Assembly (NCBI RefSeq): GCF_029080175.1 | Contig: NZ_JARFJC010000049.1 | Reading direction: 5' to 3' (one strand) | Source: Luteipulveratus flavus | GTDB lineage: Bacteria > Actinomycetota > Actinomycetes > Actinomycetales > Dermatophilaceae | DNA: 64,000 nt | Part shown: positions 16,137-24,144 of the stretch, one piece after another | How positions within the stretch are numbered: position 1 is the first letter of the stretch | Layout: the number at the start of each line of letters is the position of its first letter | The notes under the pieces: generated by a model | The model's database searches: none | What the model saw: only the letters and a program-made list of their open reading frames with translations | Told to the model about the DNA's origin: nothing | Program-made: the position numbers and the translations under genes

Positions 16137-17109
16137 GAGCGAGCCCGAGGGCCAGGTCCAGGGCCGAGCCGGAGATCCGCGCGGCGTGCTCGAGGTCGCG
16201 CATGAGCAGCGGCGTCGCCTCCACGGTCAGGCCCCGCGGAGCCGCCGCGACCATCCCGTCGCGGTCGCCCTCGTCGACCAGCCAGCCGTCGAGGAAGTCC
16301 GCGTAGAGACCCGCGACGGCGGCCGCCGTCGACTCGACGCCGATCGCGCTCAGGCATGCGTCGGCGTGCCCGCGCACGGGTGCGCCGCCGACGAGCGGCG
16401 ACACCCCGACCACGGGAGCAGCGGTGCCCCGCAACGCATCTCGTACGCCTGGCACACCGAGGACGATGCCGATCGAGACGACGGGGTTGCTCGGGGGCAG
16501 CAGCACCACGTCCGCGTCCCGGAGCGCGTCCAGGACGCCGGGCGCGGCGGCGGCCCGGTCCAGGCCGGCCACGACGAACCGCTGCGCCGGGACCGCGGCG
16601 CGCATCCGGACCCACCACTCCTGGAAGTGCACGGCGCGCTGCTCGCCGTCCTCCTCGAGCACGACGTGCGTCTCGACGGGGACGTCGGTCATCGGCAGCA
16701 GCGTGACGCCCTGCTCGGGCAGTCCCCAGCGCTGGGCGAGCCGGGCGGTGACCTGCGAGAGCGTCCGGCCCTGGGCGAGCCACTGGCTGCGCACGATGTG
16801 GGTGCCGAAGTCGCGGTCGCCGAGTCCGAACCACTGCGGGCTGGCTCCGTACGCAGCCAGCTCGCCCTGGACGGCGAACGTCTCGTCGGCACGTCCCCAG
16901 CCCTGACCCTCGTGGACGCCGCCGCCGAGGGTGTAGAGCAGGGTGTCCAGGTCCGGGCAGACGCGCAGGCCGAACAGGGTGATGTCGTCACCGGTGTTGC
17001 CGATCACGGTCAGGGTGTGCGGGCCGTCCGAGCGGCCGCTCAGGTGGTGCAGCAGGCCTCGGAGGAACCGGGCGCCGCCGACGCCACCCGCGAGGGCGGT
17101 GATGCGCAT
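16129..17109 (-). CDS. fbiA: 2-phospho-L-lactate/PEP transferase of F420 biosynthesis (FbiA/CofD)
   Basis: A 326-residue CofD-family enzyme. It opens with MRITALAGGVGGARFLRGL and carries VIGNTGDDITLFGLRVCPDLDT and LLPPSNPVVSIGIVL, the residues that hold the GPP-activated phospho-acid and the Fo deazaflavin. In actinobacteria the donor is normally enolpyruvyl-diphospho-5'-guanosine, giving dehydro-F420-0. That product needs a reductase, which the neighbouring CofE lacks. The gene is divergent from whiB2, as in mycobacteria. Confidence 0.93.
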   Translation of the reverse strand: MRITALAGGVGGARFLRGLLHHLSGRSDGPHTLTVIGNTGDDITLFGLRVCPDLDTLLYTLGGGVHEGQGWGRADETFAVQGELAAYGASPQWFGLGDRDFGTHIVRSQWLAQGRTLSQVTARLAQRWGLPEQGVTLLPMTDVPVETHVVLEEDGEQRAVHFQEWWVRMRAAVPAQRFVVAGLDRAAAAPGVLDALRDADVVLLPPSNPVVSIGIVLGVPGVRDALRGTAAPVVGVSPLVGGAPVRGHADACLSAIGVESTAAAVAGLYADFLDGWLVDEGDRDGMVAAAPRGLTVEATPLLMRDLEHAARISGSALDLALGLARA

Positions 17110-17159
17110 GGCGGACAGTCTCTCAATACGGAGCGGCCCAGGACCGCGGGGGCGTCATT

Positions 17160-17249
17160 GTGCACTGCCTGCGCATTCTGTGCTTGACGAATGATGAAAC
17201 ACACGCGTGTAATTGCAGTGCTGTCGTTCGTTTTCAGGGGGCAGTGCAC
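17160..17249 (+). promoter_or_regulatory. whiB2 promoter framed by an inverted repeat
   Basis: TTGACG (17184-17189) and TGTAAT (17208-17213) with an 18-base spacer form a good housekeeping-sigma promoter in an unusually AT-rich patch. It is flanked by a perfect 10-base inverted repeat, GTGCACTGCC at 17160-17169 and GGCAGTGCAC at 17240-17249. The left arm lies upstream of -35 and the right arm about 30 bases downstream of the predicted start. This looks like a paired operator that could loop the DNA. Confidence 0.55.
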
Positions 17250-17288
17250 CACAAGACAGAACTGCCCGCGATCGGTCGAGGAGGACCC

Positions 17289-17561
17289 GTGCACGAGCTG
17301 CAGCTGATCAGCATGCACGACGACGCGCTGGGAGAAGACGGCGAGCTGTCGTGGCAGGAGAACGCACTGTGTGCGCAGACCGACCCGGAGGCGTTCTTCC
17401 CCGAGAAGGGCGGCTCCACCCGCGAGGCCAAGAAGGTCTGCGTCGGGTGCGAGGTGCGGTCGGAGTGCCTGGAGTACGCACTGGAGAACGACGAGCGTTT
17501 CGGGATCTGGGGCGGCCTCTCCGAGCGCGAGCGCCGGAAGCTGAAGAAGCGCGCGGTCTGA
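17289..17561 (+). CDS. whiB2: WhiB2/WhmD-type iron-sulfur regulator
   Basis: A 90-residue WhiB-like protein. Four cysteines (C28, C51, C54, C60) bind a [4Fe-4S] cluster, GIWGG is at 72-76, and the C-terminus is basic (RERRKLKKRAV) for DNA contact. WhiB proteins bind the housekeeping sigma factor region 4. WhiB2/WhmD controls septation with WhiA. Orthology is supported by position next to fbiA, as in M. tuberculosis. The GTG at 17289 is chosen because AGGAGG lies 4 bases upstream (17279-17284). Confidence 0.92.
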   Translation: MHELQLISMHDDALGEDGELSWQENALCAQTDPEAFFPEKGGSTREAKKVCVGCEVRSECLEYALENDERFGIWGGLSERERRKLKKRAV

Positions 17562-17648
17562 CCCGCGCGTCACCTTGGGCGCGTCCGGCGCGCCTGGCAT
17601 GGTCGGTGCATGACCACACCGGCGTTCGCGAGTGCGCGTGTGTGAGTC

Positions 17649-20600
17649 ATGACCACCACCGAATGGTCGGTCACGGCTGACACTCACGCGCCCGCTTCAC
17701 TGGTCGTCACCGCGGTGCTCGTGGTCGAGCACGCGCGAAGCACCTGGTTGGAGCAGACGCTCGGCCGCCTCGTCGACCTGCACGAGGCGCCCGAGCGTCT
17801 CGTGCTGGTGGACGCCACTCCCGAGCGGTCCGTCCGGGCAATGGTCGACGCCAGTCCTGGTCTACGGGCGACCTACCCCGACGTGTCGGTGGTGACCGTC
17901 CCCCCGCTCAGCCCGTTCGCGGCGATCGTCGACACCGCGGTGGAGGCGCTCCCGCGGCCCGGTGAGGACGCGGTCGTCGGACGGCGGGTGCGGGCTCGCG
18001 CCCGCAAGCGGGACATCCGTCCGCGGGACCGCCAGGAGTGGTTCTGGTTGCTGCACGAGGACTCCGCCCCGGCTCCTGATGCGCTGGCGGCGCTCGCCCG
18101 CGTCGCGGGGCGGTCGGACCGCATCGGGATCGCCGGCTGCAAGGTCGTGGAGCTCGGCCGGCCCGAGCGCCTGGTCAACGTCGGTGTCGACGTGACCCGG
18201 ACCGGTCGCCACGTCGGCTCGGCGATGGAGGGCGAGCCGGACCAGGGCCAGTACGACGACCGGCACGACGTCCTCGCCGTCTCCAGCGCGGGCATGCTGA
18301 TCCGCCGCGACGTCTACCTCACTCTCGGCGGGTTCGACGCGGCCTTCGACGGGGACGGCGACGGCCTGGACCTGTGCTGGCGCACCCACCTGCTCGGCCA
18401 CCAGGTCGTCGTCGTCCCCGCTGCCCGGGTCTGCCAGGACACCGGGGGCAGCACCCTCGACGGCGACGCCTCCGACCTGCGGCGCCACGGCGACTCCGAC
18501 CGGCCGGTTCCGCAGTCGCCCCGTACGCTGCGCCGGCACCGGCAGGTCGCCCTCGCGCGCAGCAGCTGGTCGATGCTCCCGTTCATGGCGCTGTGGGTCG
18601 CGCTCGGCTGCACAGTGCTCGGCCTCGCCCTGCTGCTGGTCAAACGCCCTCGCCTGGCCCTCGGCGAGCTCGCCCAGGCGACGGCTCCGTTCGGGGTCGC
18701 CCGGCTGCTCGGTGCTCGACTGAGGTTCGGCCGGCGAGCGGTCACCCGACGACGGGACCTGGACGCTCTCTTCGTCCCGGTCGGCGCGGCGACCCAGCAC
18801 GCCTGGGACGCGGTCCGGGACGCCGTCAGCCGCGGCCCACGCCACCCGCCGCTGCCCGCGGTCGAGACACGTCCCGAGCCGGGACCCACGGCGGACGCCG
18901 CGGGCGAGCTCGCGGCGGTCCACTCCACCTGGGGGCGCCGGACCGCGCGCCATCCCGGTCTGTGGATGGTCGTCGCGCTGCTCGCGACGACTGCGCTGAT
19001 GTGGCGCCACCTGCTGACCTCCGCGGCGCTGCGCGGCACGGGACAAGGTCTGAGCGGCGGCCTGCTGCTGCCGTACGACACCGACGCCGCCGGCATCTGG
19101 CACACCTGGTGGGACCACTGGACCGGCCCCGGTCTCGGCGTCGACCTGCCCGAGAGCCCGTACCTCCCGGTGCTGGCCGGACTCGCGCGCCTGGTCGAGG
19201 CGCTGCCCTGGGTGGACGACACCACCAGCGGTGCGACCGTCGTCGCGTGGCTGCTGGTGCTGGCCGTGCCCCTTTCGGGGGTGAGCGCGTACGTCGCCGG
19301 CCGGGCGGCCACTCGTTCGGCGTGGCCGCGGGCGTTCGTCGGACTGGCCTGGGCGTCGCTGCCCTCGCTGACCGCCGGCGTCTCCGCGGGCCGGATCGGG
19401 CCCGTCGTCGGCCACGTGCTGCTGCCCCTCGCCGTGGCGGGCGCGTTCGCCGTCGGACGCCGCAGCGCCGGCACGCCGCTGACGTTCGGGACGGTGCTCG
19501 TCGGTGCCCTGCTCGGGGCGTTCGTGCCGGTCCTGCTCGTGGCCACCACGGTCATCGGCCTCGGCGTGGCGCTGCTGGGGACCCGGCTGGCGCGAGTGCG
19601 GGGCCTGGTCGTGGCGGTCGGGCCGTGGCTGCTGCTCGGACCGTGGACGTTCGACCGGCTGCGCGCCGACTCGCGTGCCCTGCTCGCCGGCTCTGGGGCT
19701 CTGGACTCCGGTCGCCCTGCGGAGCCGTGGCAGCTGCTCCTGCTGCACCCCGGTGGAGCGGGTTCGTACCTGGCGCTGCTCTCTGCTCCCGTCCTCGTCC
19801 TCGGCCTGGCGGCCCTGCTCCGGCGTCGCGGCGGCCACGTGCGGGTCACGACCGGGCTGGCCCTGCTGACGCTGCTCGGGCTGGGCGCCGCGCTCACCGC
19901 CTCGCACGTCACCCTGACCGCGGGTGCGGCCGGGTCGCGCAGCCCGTGGCCGGGCCCGGCGCTGGACCTCACCGCCGCGGCGCTGCTCGGCGCCGCGCTG
20001 CTCGCCTTCGGCGACGTGCTCGGCCGGCACGGGCTGGGCGCGCTGCCCGTACGCGTACGTCGGGCCGCCGTCGCCGGTGCCGCCGCTGTGCTCGGCTGGG
20101 CCGTGGTGGTCTGCGGCGTGGTCGCCTGGAGCCACGACGTCCGCTCGCTCGCGCCCGCGGACCCGCGGCTGCCCCCGATCGCCAAGCACATGAGCACCGG
20201 GGAGCGAGCCACCCGGATGCTCACGATCACGGTGGCCGGCGACGGCTCGGTGGCGTACGCGCTGGGAGGGTCGGAGCCCGGCACGCCCGCCCGCGATCTC
20301 GACGTGCCGGAGCGGTCCTCGGCCACCCTGGCCCGAGGCGTCGCGTCCCTGCTGAGCCCGGACACCGCGGCCAGTGGCGCTGCTCATCGGGACCTGTTCG
20401 ACCTGGGGGTCGGTTTCGTCGGCGTCACGGGTTCCGGCGACCGGACGCTGCTCTCCCGCCCGCTGCAGTCGGCCGACGGGCTCTCGCCGATGGCGAGCAA
20501 CCGGACCATGTCGCTCTGGCGGGTCGACGCCGTGGCGTCCGCGGCGAGCAGGGCGTCCGTCCCACCGGGCCGGGTCGTGCTGACGCTGAGCGGCAGTCCG

Positions 20601-20918
20601 TGGGCGTCGGTCGCCTCGACCGGACCGCACGCACGTACCTCGACGCCGCTGCCGAGCGGCCCGGCCGGTCGTCGCCTGACGATCTCGGAGTCGGGCGGGT
20701 GGGCCAGGCGCACCGTCGTCACGGTCGACGACCACCGCCTCCCCGCCGTGGCTGGCACGGTCTATCCGACGTACGAGGTGCCGGCGGCCGGCGGACACCT
20801 GCAGGTCGAGCCGGGCGCCGCGTACCTCAGGTGGCGCTGGGTGCAGGCCCTCCTGCTGGCGTTCACGGTCTTCCTCGCGGTGCCGTTCGGCAGCTCACGT
20901 TCGCGGAGGCGGCCGTGA
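17649..20918 (+). CDS. Large membrane-bound family 2 glycosyltransferase
   Basis: A 1089-residue protein. Residues about 15-290 are a GT2 domain, with FWLLHEDSAPAPDALAAL in place of the usual D-x-D strand, SSAGMLIRRDVYLTLGGFD, and DGLDLCWR as the distal acidic motif. From about residue 300 onward there are a dozen or more hydrophobic helices, including SWSMLPFMALWVALGC, then a long extracytoplasmic C-terminal region and a last helix near the end. It likely transfers a sugar at the membrane for wall glycan. It sits downstream of whiB2 and overlaps the DUF5719 gene by 4 bases. Confidence 0.8.
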   Translation: MTTTEWSVTADTHAPASLVVTAVLVVEHARSTWLEQTLGRLVDLHEAPERLVLVDATPERSVRAMVDASPGLRATYPDVSVVTVPPLSPFAAIVDTAVEALPRPGEDAVVGRRVRARARKRDIRPRDRQEWFWLLHEDSAPAPDALAALARVAGRSDRIGIAGCKVVELGRPERLVNVGVDVTRTGRHVGSAMEGEPDQGQYDDRHDVLAVSSAGMLIRRDVYLTLGGFDAAFDGDGDGLDLCWRTHLLGHQVVVVPAARVCQDTGGSTLDGDASDLRRHGDSDRPVPQSPRTLRRHRQVALARSSWSMLPFMALWVALGCTVLGLALLLVKRPRLALGELAQATAPFGVARLLGARLRFGRRAVTRRRDLDALFVPVGAATQHAWDAVRDAVSRGPRHPPLPAVETRPEPGPTADAAGELAAVHSTWGRRTARHPGLWMVVALLATTALMWRHLLTSAALRGTGQGLSGGLLLPYDTDAAGIWHTWWDHWTGPGLGVDLPESPYLPVLAGLARLVEALPWVDDTTSGATVVAWLLVLAVPLSGVSAYVAGRAATRSAWPRAFVGLAWASLPSLTAGVSAGRIGPVVGHVLLPLAVAGAFAVGRRSAGTPLTFGTVLVGALLGAFVPVLLVATTVIGLGVALLGTRLARVRGLVVAVGPWLLLGPWTFDRLRADSRALLAGSGALDSGRPAEPWQLLLLHPGGAGSYLALLSAPVLVLGLAALLRRRGGHVRVTTGLALLTLLGLGAALTASHVTLTAGAAGSRSPWPGPALDLTAAALLGAALLAFGDVLGRHGLGALPVRVRRAAVAGAAAVLGWAVVVCGVVAWSHDVRSLAPADPRLPPIAKHMSTGERATRMLTITVAGDGSVAYALGGSEPGTPARDLDVPERSSATLARGVASLLSPDTAASGAAHRDLFDLGVGFVGVTGSGDRTLLSRPLQSADGLSPMASNRTMSLWRVDAVASAASRASVPPGRVVLTLSGSPWASVASTGPHARTSTPLPSGPAGRRLTISESGGWARRTVVTVDDHRLPAVAGTVYPTYEVPAAGGHLQVEPGAAYLRWRWVQALLLAFTVFLAVPFGSSRSRRRP

Positions 20919-22366
20919 GGGGCGTCGGGGTCGCCCGTACGGCCGTCGTCCTCGTGGCCGGGGCGGCGATGGTCTGGGGCGCGGGACGGACGGACGCGCG
21001 GCTCGACCTCAGCCGGCCCGACGACATCCGCGTCGCAGCGCCGTCCGACACGAGGTCGCTCACCCGCAGCGAGGTGGTGTGCCCGGGACCCGACCGCCCC
21101 GGCTCACCGGGAACCGGGGCCGCAGCCCAGGACGTGCAGCTCATCACGGCCGGCCTGCCGCAGGAGATGCTGCCCGACCACCCGACCGGCGCGGGCGGCA
21201 TGATCACCGCGCGCACGCTGCCCGGCAGCGGTGCGCTGCTGGCCGTCGACCGGCGCGGCGACGTCGCGACGGGGACGGTGTCGGGGCCTTCCGGTGTGGA
21301 CATCGTCGGCTCAGGGGCCCTCGCGCCCGGTCTGACCGCGCTGCAGGTCGACGACGACCGGGCGCCCGCCACCCACGGTCTGGCGATGACCACGTGCACC
21401 CGGACCGCGTCGACGTCCTACCTGATCGCCGGAGGACCCGAGCCCGGCCGGCTGGAGCGCGTCGTGCTCACCAACCCCTCACCGAACCCCGTCGTCGCCC
21501 GTGTGTCCGTGCTGGGCACGACCCACACGCAGGACGTGACGGTCGCCGGGCGCTCACGTGCCGTCACCCTTCTCGGGGCCGTCGACGACACCGCGCAGGC
21601 GCCCGTCGTGAAGGTCACCTCGGCGTCGGGGACGCTCGCCGTCGCTCTCTCCGACCTCTTCCAGGACGGGACGCGACCGGTGGGCTCGGAGGTGACCGGT
21701 CCCGCGCGGCCGCCGGCCCAGAGCTCGCTGATACCAGCGGTTCTCACCGGCGCCGGACCCGTCTCCGTACGCATCGGCGTCCCGGGCGCGGAGGACGCCG
21801 TCGTCCGGGTGCAGGTGGTCGGCCCCTCCGAGGACCCGGTGCCGGACGCCGTGCGGACGGTGGCGGCCGGGAGCTCCGGCACCATCACGCTGCCCGACCT
21901 CCCCGCGCAGCGCTACGCCCTGCGGATCACCTCGGACGTGCCGGTCGTGGCCGCCGCCGAGTCGGTGTCCGGTCGGGGTACCGGCGGTGCCACCGACATC
22001 GCCTGGATGCCGACGTCCGAGCCGATCACCGCCGTCGGCGGCACACCGGTCCCACGGGTGCCGGGAGCGTCCGCAGCGCTGGTCCTGTCGGCGGAGGAGG
22101 ACGCCGAGCAGGTGGTGACGGTCGGCCTGACCGACACCAGCGGGACGACGACGCCGCAGCGGGTCCGAATCCCTGCCGGGGGCGTCGCGAACGTCCCGAC
22201 CGGCAGTGCCACCGCCGTCTGGGTACGAACCACGGCGCGCCCCGTGCACGCCGCGCTGGTGGTGAGCGGCTCGGAGCGTGGCCGGCCGATGCTGTCGGCC
22301 GTACCGGTCAGTCCCGTAGCGGTGGCAGCCAAGGTGATGGACTCCCGAGAAGGCTTGCCGCAGTAA
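20915..22366 (+). CDS. DUF5719-family exported protein
   Basis: A 483-residue protein with one N-terminal hydrophobic segment (ARTAVVLVAGAAMVWGAG) and an all-beta, Thr/Val/Gly-rich extracellular body. The body looks like repeated immunoglobulin-like units (VVLTNPSPNPVVARVSVLG; VVTVGLTDTSGTTTPQRVRIP). It is translationally coupled to the large glycosyltransferase (GTGA overlap). A partner or periplasmic accessory for that enzyme is the simplest reading. No catalytic motif is visible. Confidence 0.75.
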   Translation: MRGVGVARTAVVLVAGAAMVWGAGRTDARLDLSRPDDIRVAAPSDTRSLTRSEVVCPGPDRPGSPGTGAAAQDVQLITAGLPQEMLPDHPTGAGGMITARTLPGSGALLAVDRRGDVATGTVSGPSGVDIVGSGALAPGLTALQVDDDRAPATHGLAMTTCTRTASTSYLIAGGPEPGRLERVVLTNPSPNPVVARVSVLGTTHTQDVTVAGRSRAVTLLGAVDDTAQAPVVKVTSASGTLAVALSDLFQDGTRPVGSEVTGPARPPAQSSLIPAVLTGAGPVSVRIGVPGAEDAVVRVQVVGPSEDPVPDAVRTVAAGSSGTITLPDLPAQRYALRITSDVPVVAAAESVSGRGTGGATDIAWMPTSEPITAVGGTPVPRVPGASAALVLSAEEDAEQVVTVGLTDTSGTTTPQRVRIPAGGVANVPTGSATAVWVRTTARPVHAALVVSGSERGRPMLSAVPVSPVAVAAKVMDSREGLPQ

Positions 22367-22378
22367 CTCGTTCGCCGC

Positions 22379-23203
22379 TCAGCTGTCCATCTGCGCGGCG
22401 AGCCACTCGGCGTACGGCAGGCCACCGCGCTCGGCGTCGGGGCCGGGGAGGTTGGACCCGCGGGAGAGGGCTCGCAGGGCCGCACCGACCGCGGGCACGG
22501 TCACGACGTGCGGCGTGGGCCGGCCCTTGACCCGGGCGGTCAGGACGGCGATCTCACGGGCGCTGAGGACCTCGGGCCCGGCGAGCTCGAGCGGCTCCCG
22601 CCGTGGTTCGGACAGCGCGTGGTCGACCAGCCGGCCGGCGACGTACACCGGGTCGACGGGTGCGAAGCGCAGGCCGTGCAGGCCGAGGCCGAACGGGCCG
22701 ACCGAGACGCGGGTCAGCCGTTCGACGAGCTGGTGGAACTGCGTCGCCCGCACGATCGTGCGCGGCCCCTCCCACGCGGTGACCGCGGTCTCGGCCGCGA
22801 CCTTCGCCCGGTAGTAGGGGAGCGGGCCGGCGATCGCGCCGACGATGGAGACGTGCACGACGTGCGCCTCGGGGTTCACCTGCGAGAGCACCGAGAGCAG
22901 CCGGCGCGTCCCGTCCACGTCGACCTCCTGCGGCCGCGTCGGGTGGGTCGCGCAGTGGACGACCGCCTGCACGCCCTCCACCGCGTCGGGCAGTCCCTCA
23001 CCCGTCCGCAGGTCCCCGTACACCTGCTCGGTGCGCGGCTGCAGCGGCGTACGGGTCAGGACCCGGGCCGGGACCTGCGAGCGCTCCAGCTCGGCGACGA
23101 CGAAGCCGCCGAGCGTGCCCGTGCCGCCGGTCACGAGCACCGGGGTACGACCGATGCCGGGAACGCCCTCGACCCAGGCCGGGGGCTCGGTGGGATCCGT
23201 CAC
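22379..23203 (-). CDS. Atypical SDR / NAD(P)-binding NmrA-like protein
   Basis: A 274-residue protein with the nucleotide-binding motif VLVTGGTGTLGGFVV near residue 18. The YxxxK pair is in PYYRAKVAAETAV, typical of atypical SDRs (TMR/NmrA group). VVHCATHP marks the fourth strand. No substrate can be assigned. The GTG start is 6 bases downstream of the stop of the metallopeptidase-like gene, so both are co-transcribed leftwards. It converges with DUF5719. Confidence 0.8.
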   Translation of the reverse strand: MTDPTEPPAWVEGVPGIGRTPVLVTGGTGTLGGFVVAELERSQVPARVLTRTPLQPRTEQVYGDLRTGEGLPDAVEGVQAVVHCATHPTRPQEVDVDGTRRLLSVLSQVNPEAHVVHVSIVGAIAGPLPYYRAKVAAETAVTAWEGPRTIVRATQFHQLVERLTRVSVGPFGLGLHGLRFAPVDPVYVAGRLVDHALSEPRREPLELAGPEVLSAREIAVLTARVKGRPTPHVVTVPAVGAALRALSRGSNLPGPDAERGGLPYAEWLAAQMDS

Positions 23204-23209
23204 CTGGGG

Positions 23210-23647
23210 TCAGTCCTCGAGGTCCTCGGGAGGGATGCCGAGGAGGCCGGCGACCTGCTCCGTGACGACCTTGTCGACCAGCTCGGCGAGGTCACGGGCA
23301 CCCTCGGCGCGGCTCTCGACCGGGCGACGGTAGACGACCACCCTTGCGGGAGAACGGTTCTCGGCCGGGAAGAGGCGACCGAGCGGGACGGACTCCTCCC
23401 AGGACGCGGGGTCACTCGGCGGGACGTCCTCGACGGCGAGCTCGACGTGCTCCAGGGAGGTCCCGAGACGGTGCTCGAGGCGGTCCGCGGCGTCCAGGAC
23501 GAGCTCGTCGAAGCGGGCGGACCGGGCCACCATCGCCGGCACCGGAGGCCACGCCAGCGGGCCTCGGGGACCTCGCCCGTGACGGTCCCGCCGCCGAGCG
23601 GACGCGGGTCGACTGCCGCTGCGCGCGGGGCCGGCCGAGGGGTTCAC
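23210..23647 (-). CDS. Metallopeptidase-family (zincin-fold) protein lacking the HExxH site
   Basis: A 145-residue protein orthologous by position to Rv3259. About 45 residues of Arg/Pro-rich extension precede the conserved part. FDELVLDAADRLEHRL, then HVELAVEDVPP, VVVYRRPVE and ELVDKVVTEQVAGLLGI follow the small zincin family closely. The family's VVHEIAHHFG is VVTEQVAGLLG here, so the zinc-binding histidines are gone. It is probably a non-enzymatic binding protein. The GTG start at 23647 could instead be an internal ATG about 39 residues in, at the conserved start. Confidence 0.72.
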   Translation of the reverse strand: MNPSAGPARSGSRPASARRRDRHGRGPRGPLAWPPVPAMVARSARFDELVLDAADRLEHRLGTSLEHVELAVEDVPPSDPASWEESVPLGRLFPAENRSPARVVVYRRPVESRAEGARDLAELVDKVVTEQVAGLLGIPPEDLED

Positions 23648-23728
23648 TCTGCGACTCTACGACTCGTCCCTGCGGTGTCGGCGCGCCCGGCCACGGTGTG
23701 TCGGTCCGAGGGCCTAGAGTCACTGCTC

Positions 23729-24121
23729 GTGACGACGCCGCGACCACCCCGCAACAGGTCCCGTACGTGCTCACGAGCGGCGTGCCACCGACCTGCGGTC
23801 GCGACTCTCACCTACGTCTACGCCGACCAGACGGCCGTGCTCGGGCCGCTCGCGACGTACGCGGAGCCGCACACCTACGACATGTGCGCCGAGCACGCGG
23901 GCCGGCTCACGGCGCCGCGCGGCTGGGACGTCGTGCGGCTCGCCGTCGACCTGACCGAGCCCGAGCCGAGCCCGGACGACCTGCTCGCGCTCGCCGACGC
24001 GGTCCGCGCGGCTGCTCGGCCGGCGACCCCGCCCGTCGCCCCCTCCGTGGACGGGGCGGACGGCCAGGCCACCTCCGAGAACGGCCGTCGGCGGCATCTG
24101 CGGGTCCTGCCCGACGTGTGA
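23729..24121 (+). CDS. DUF3499 family protein
   Basis: A 130-residue protein equivalent by position to Rv3258c. The N-terminus carries CSRAAC, ATLTYVYADQTAVLGPL and YDMCAEHAGRL; the three cysteines and a histidine could form a zinc site. The C-terminus is acidic then basic and likely disordered, ending in RRRHLRVLPDV. Function unknown. GTG start; the coding frame ends 23 bases before manB and the genes are probably one operon. Confidence 0.85.
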   Translation: MTTPRPPRNRSRTCSRAACHRPAVATLTYVYADQTAVLGPLATYAEPHTYDMCAEHAGRLTAPRGWDVVRLAVDLTEPEPSPDDLLALADAVRAAARPATPPVAPSVDGADGQATSENGRRRHLRVLPDV

Positions 24122-24144
24122 GCCGGCCGCGTAGAGTCCCGGTC

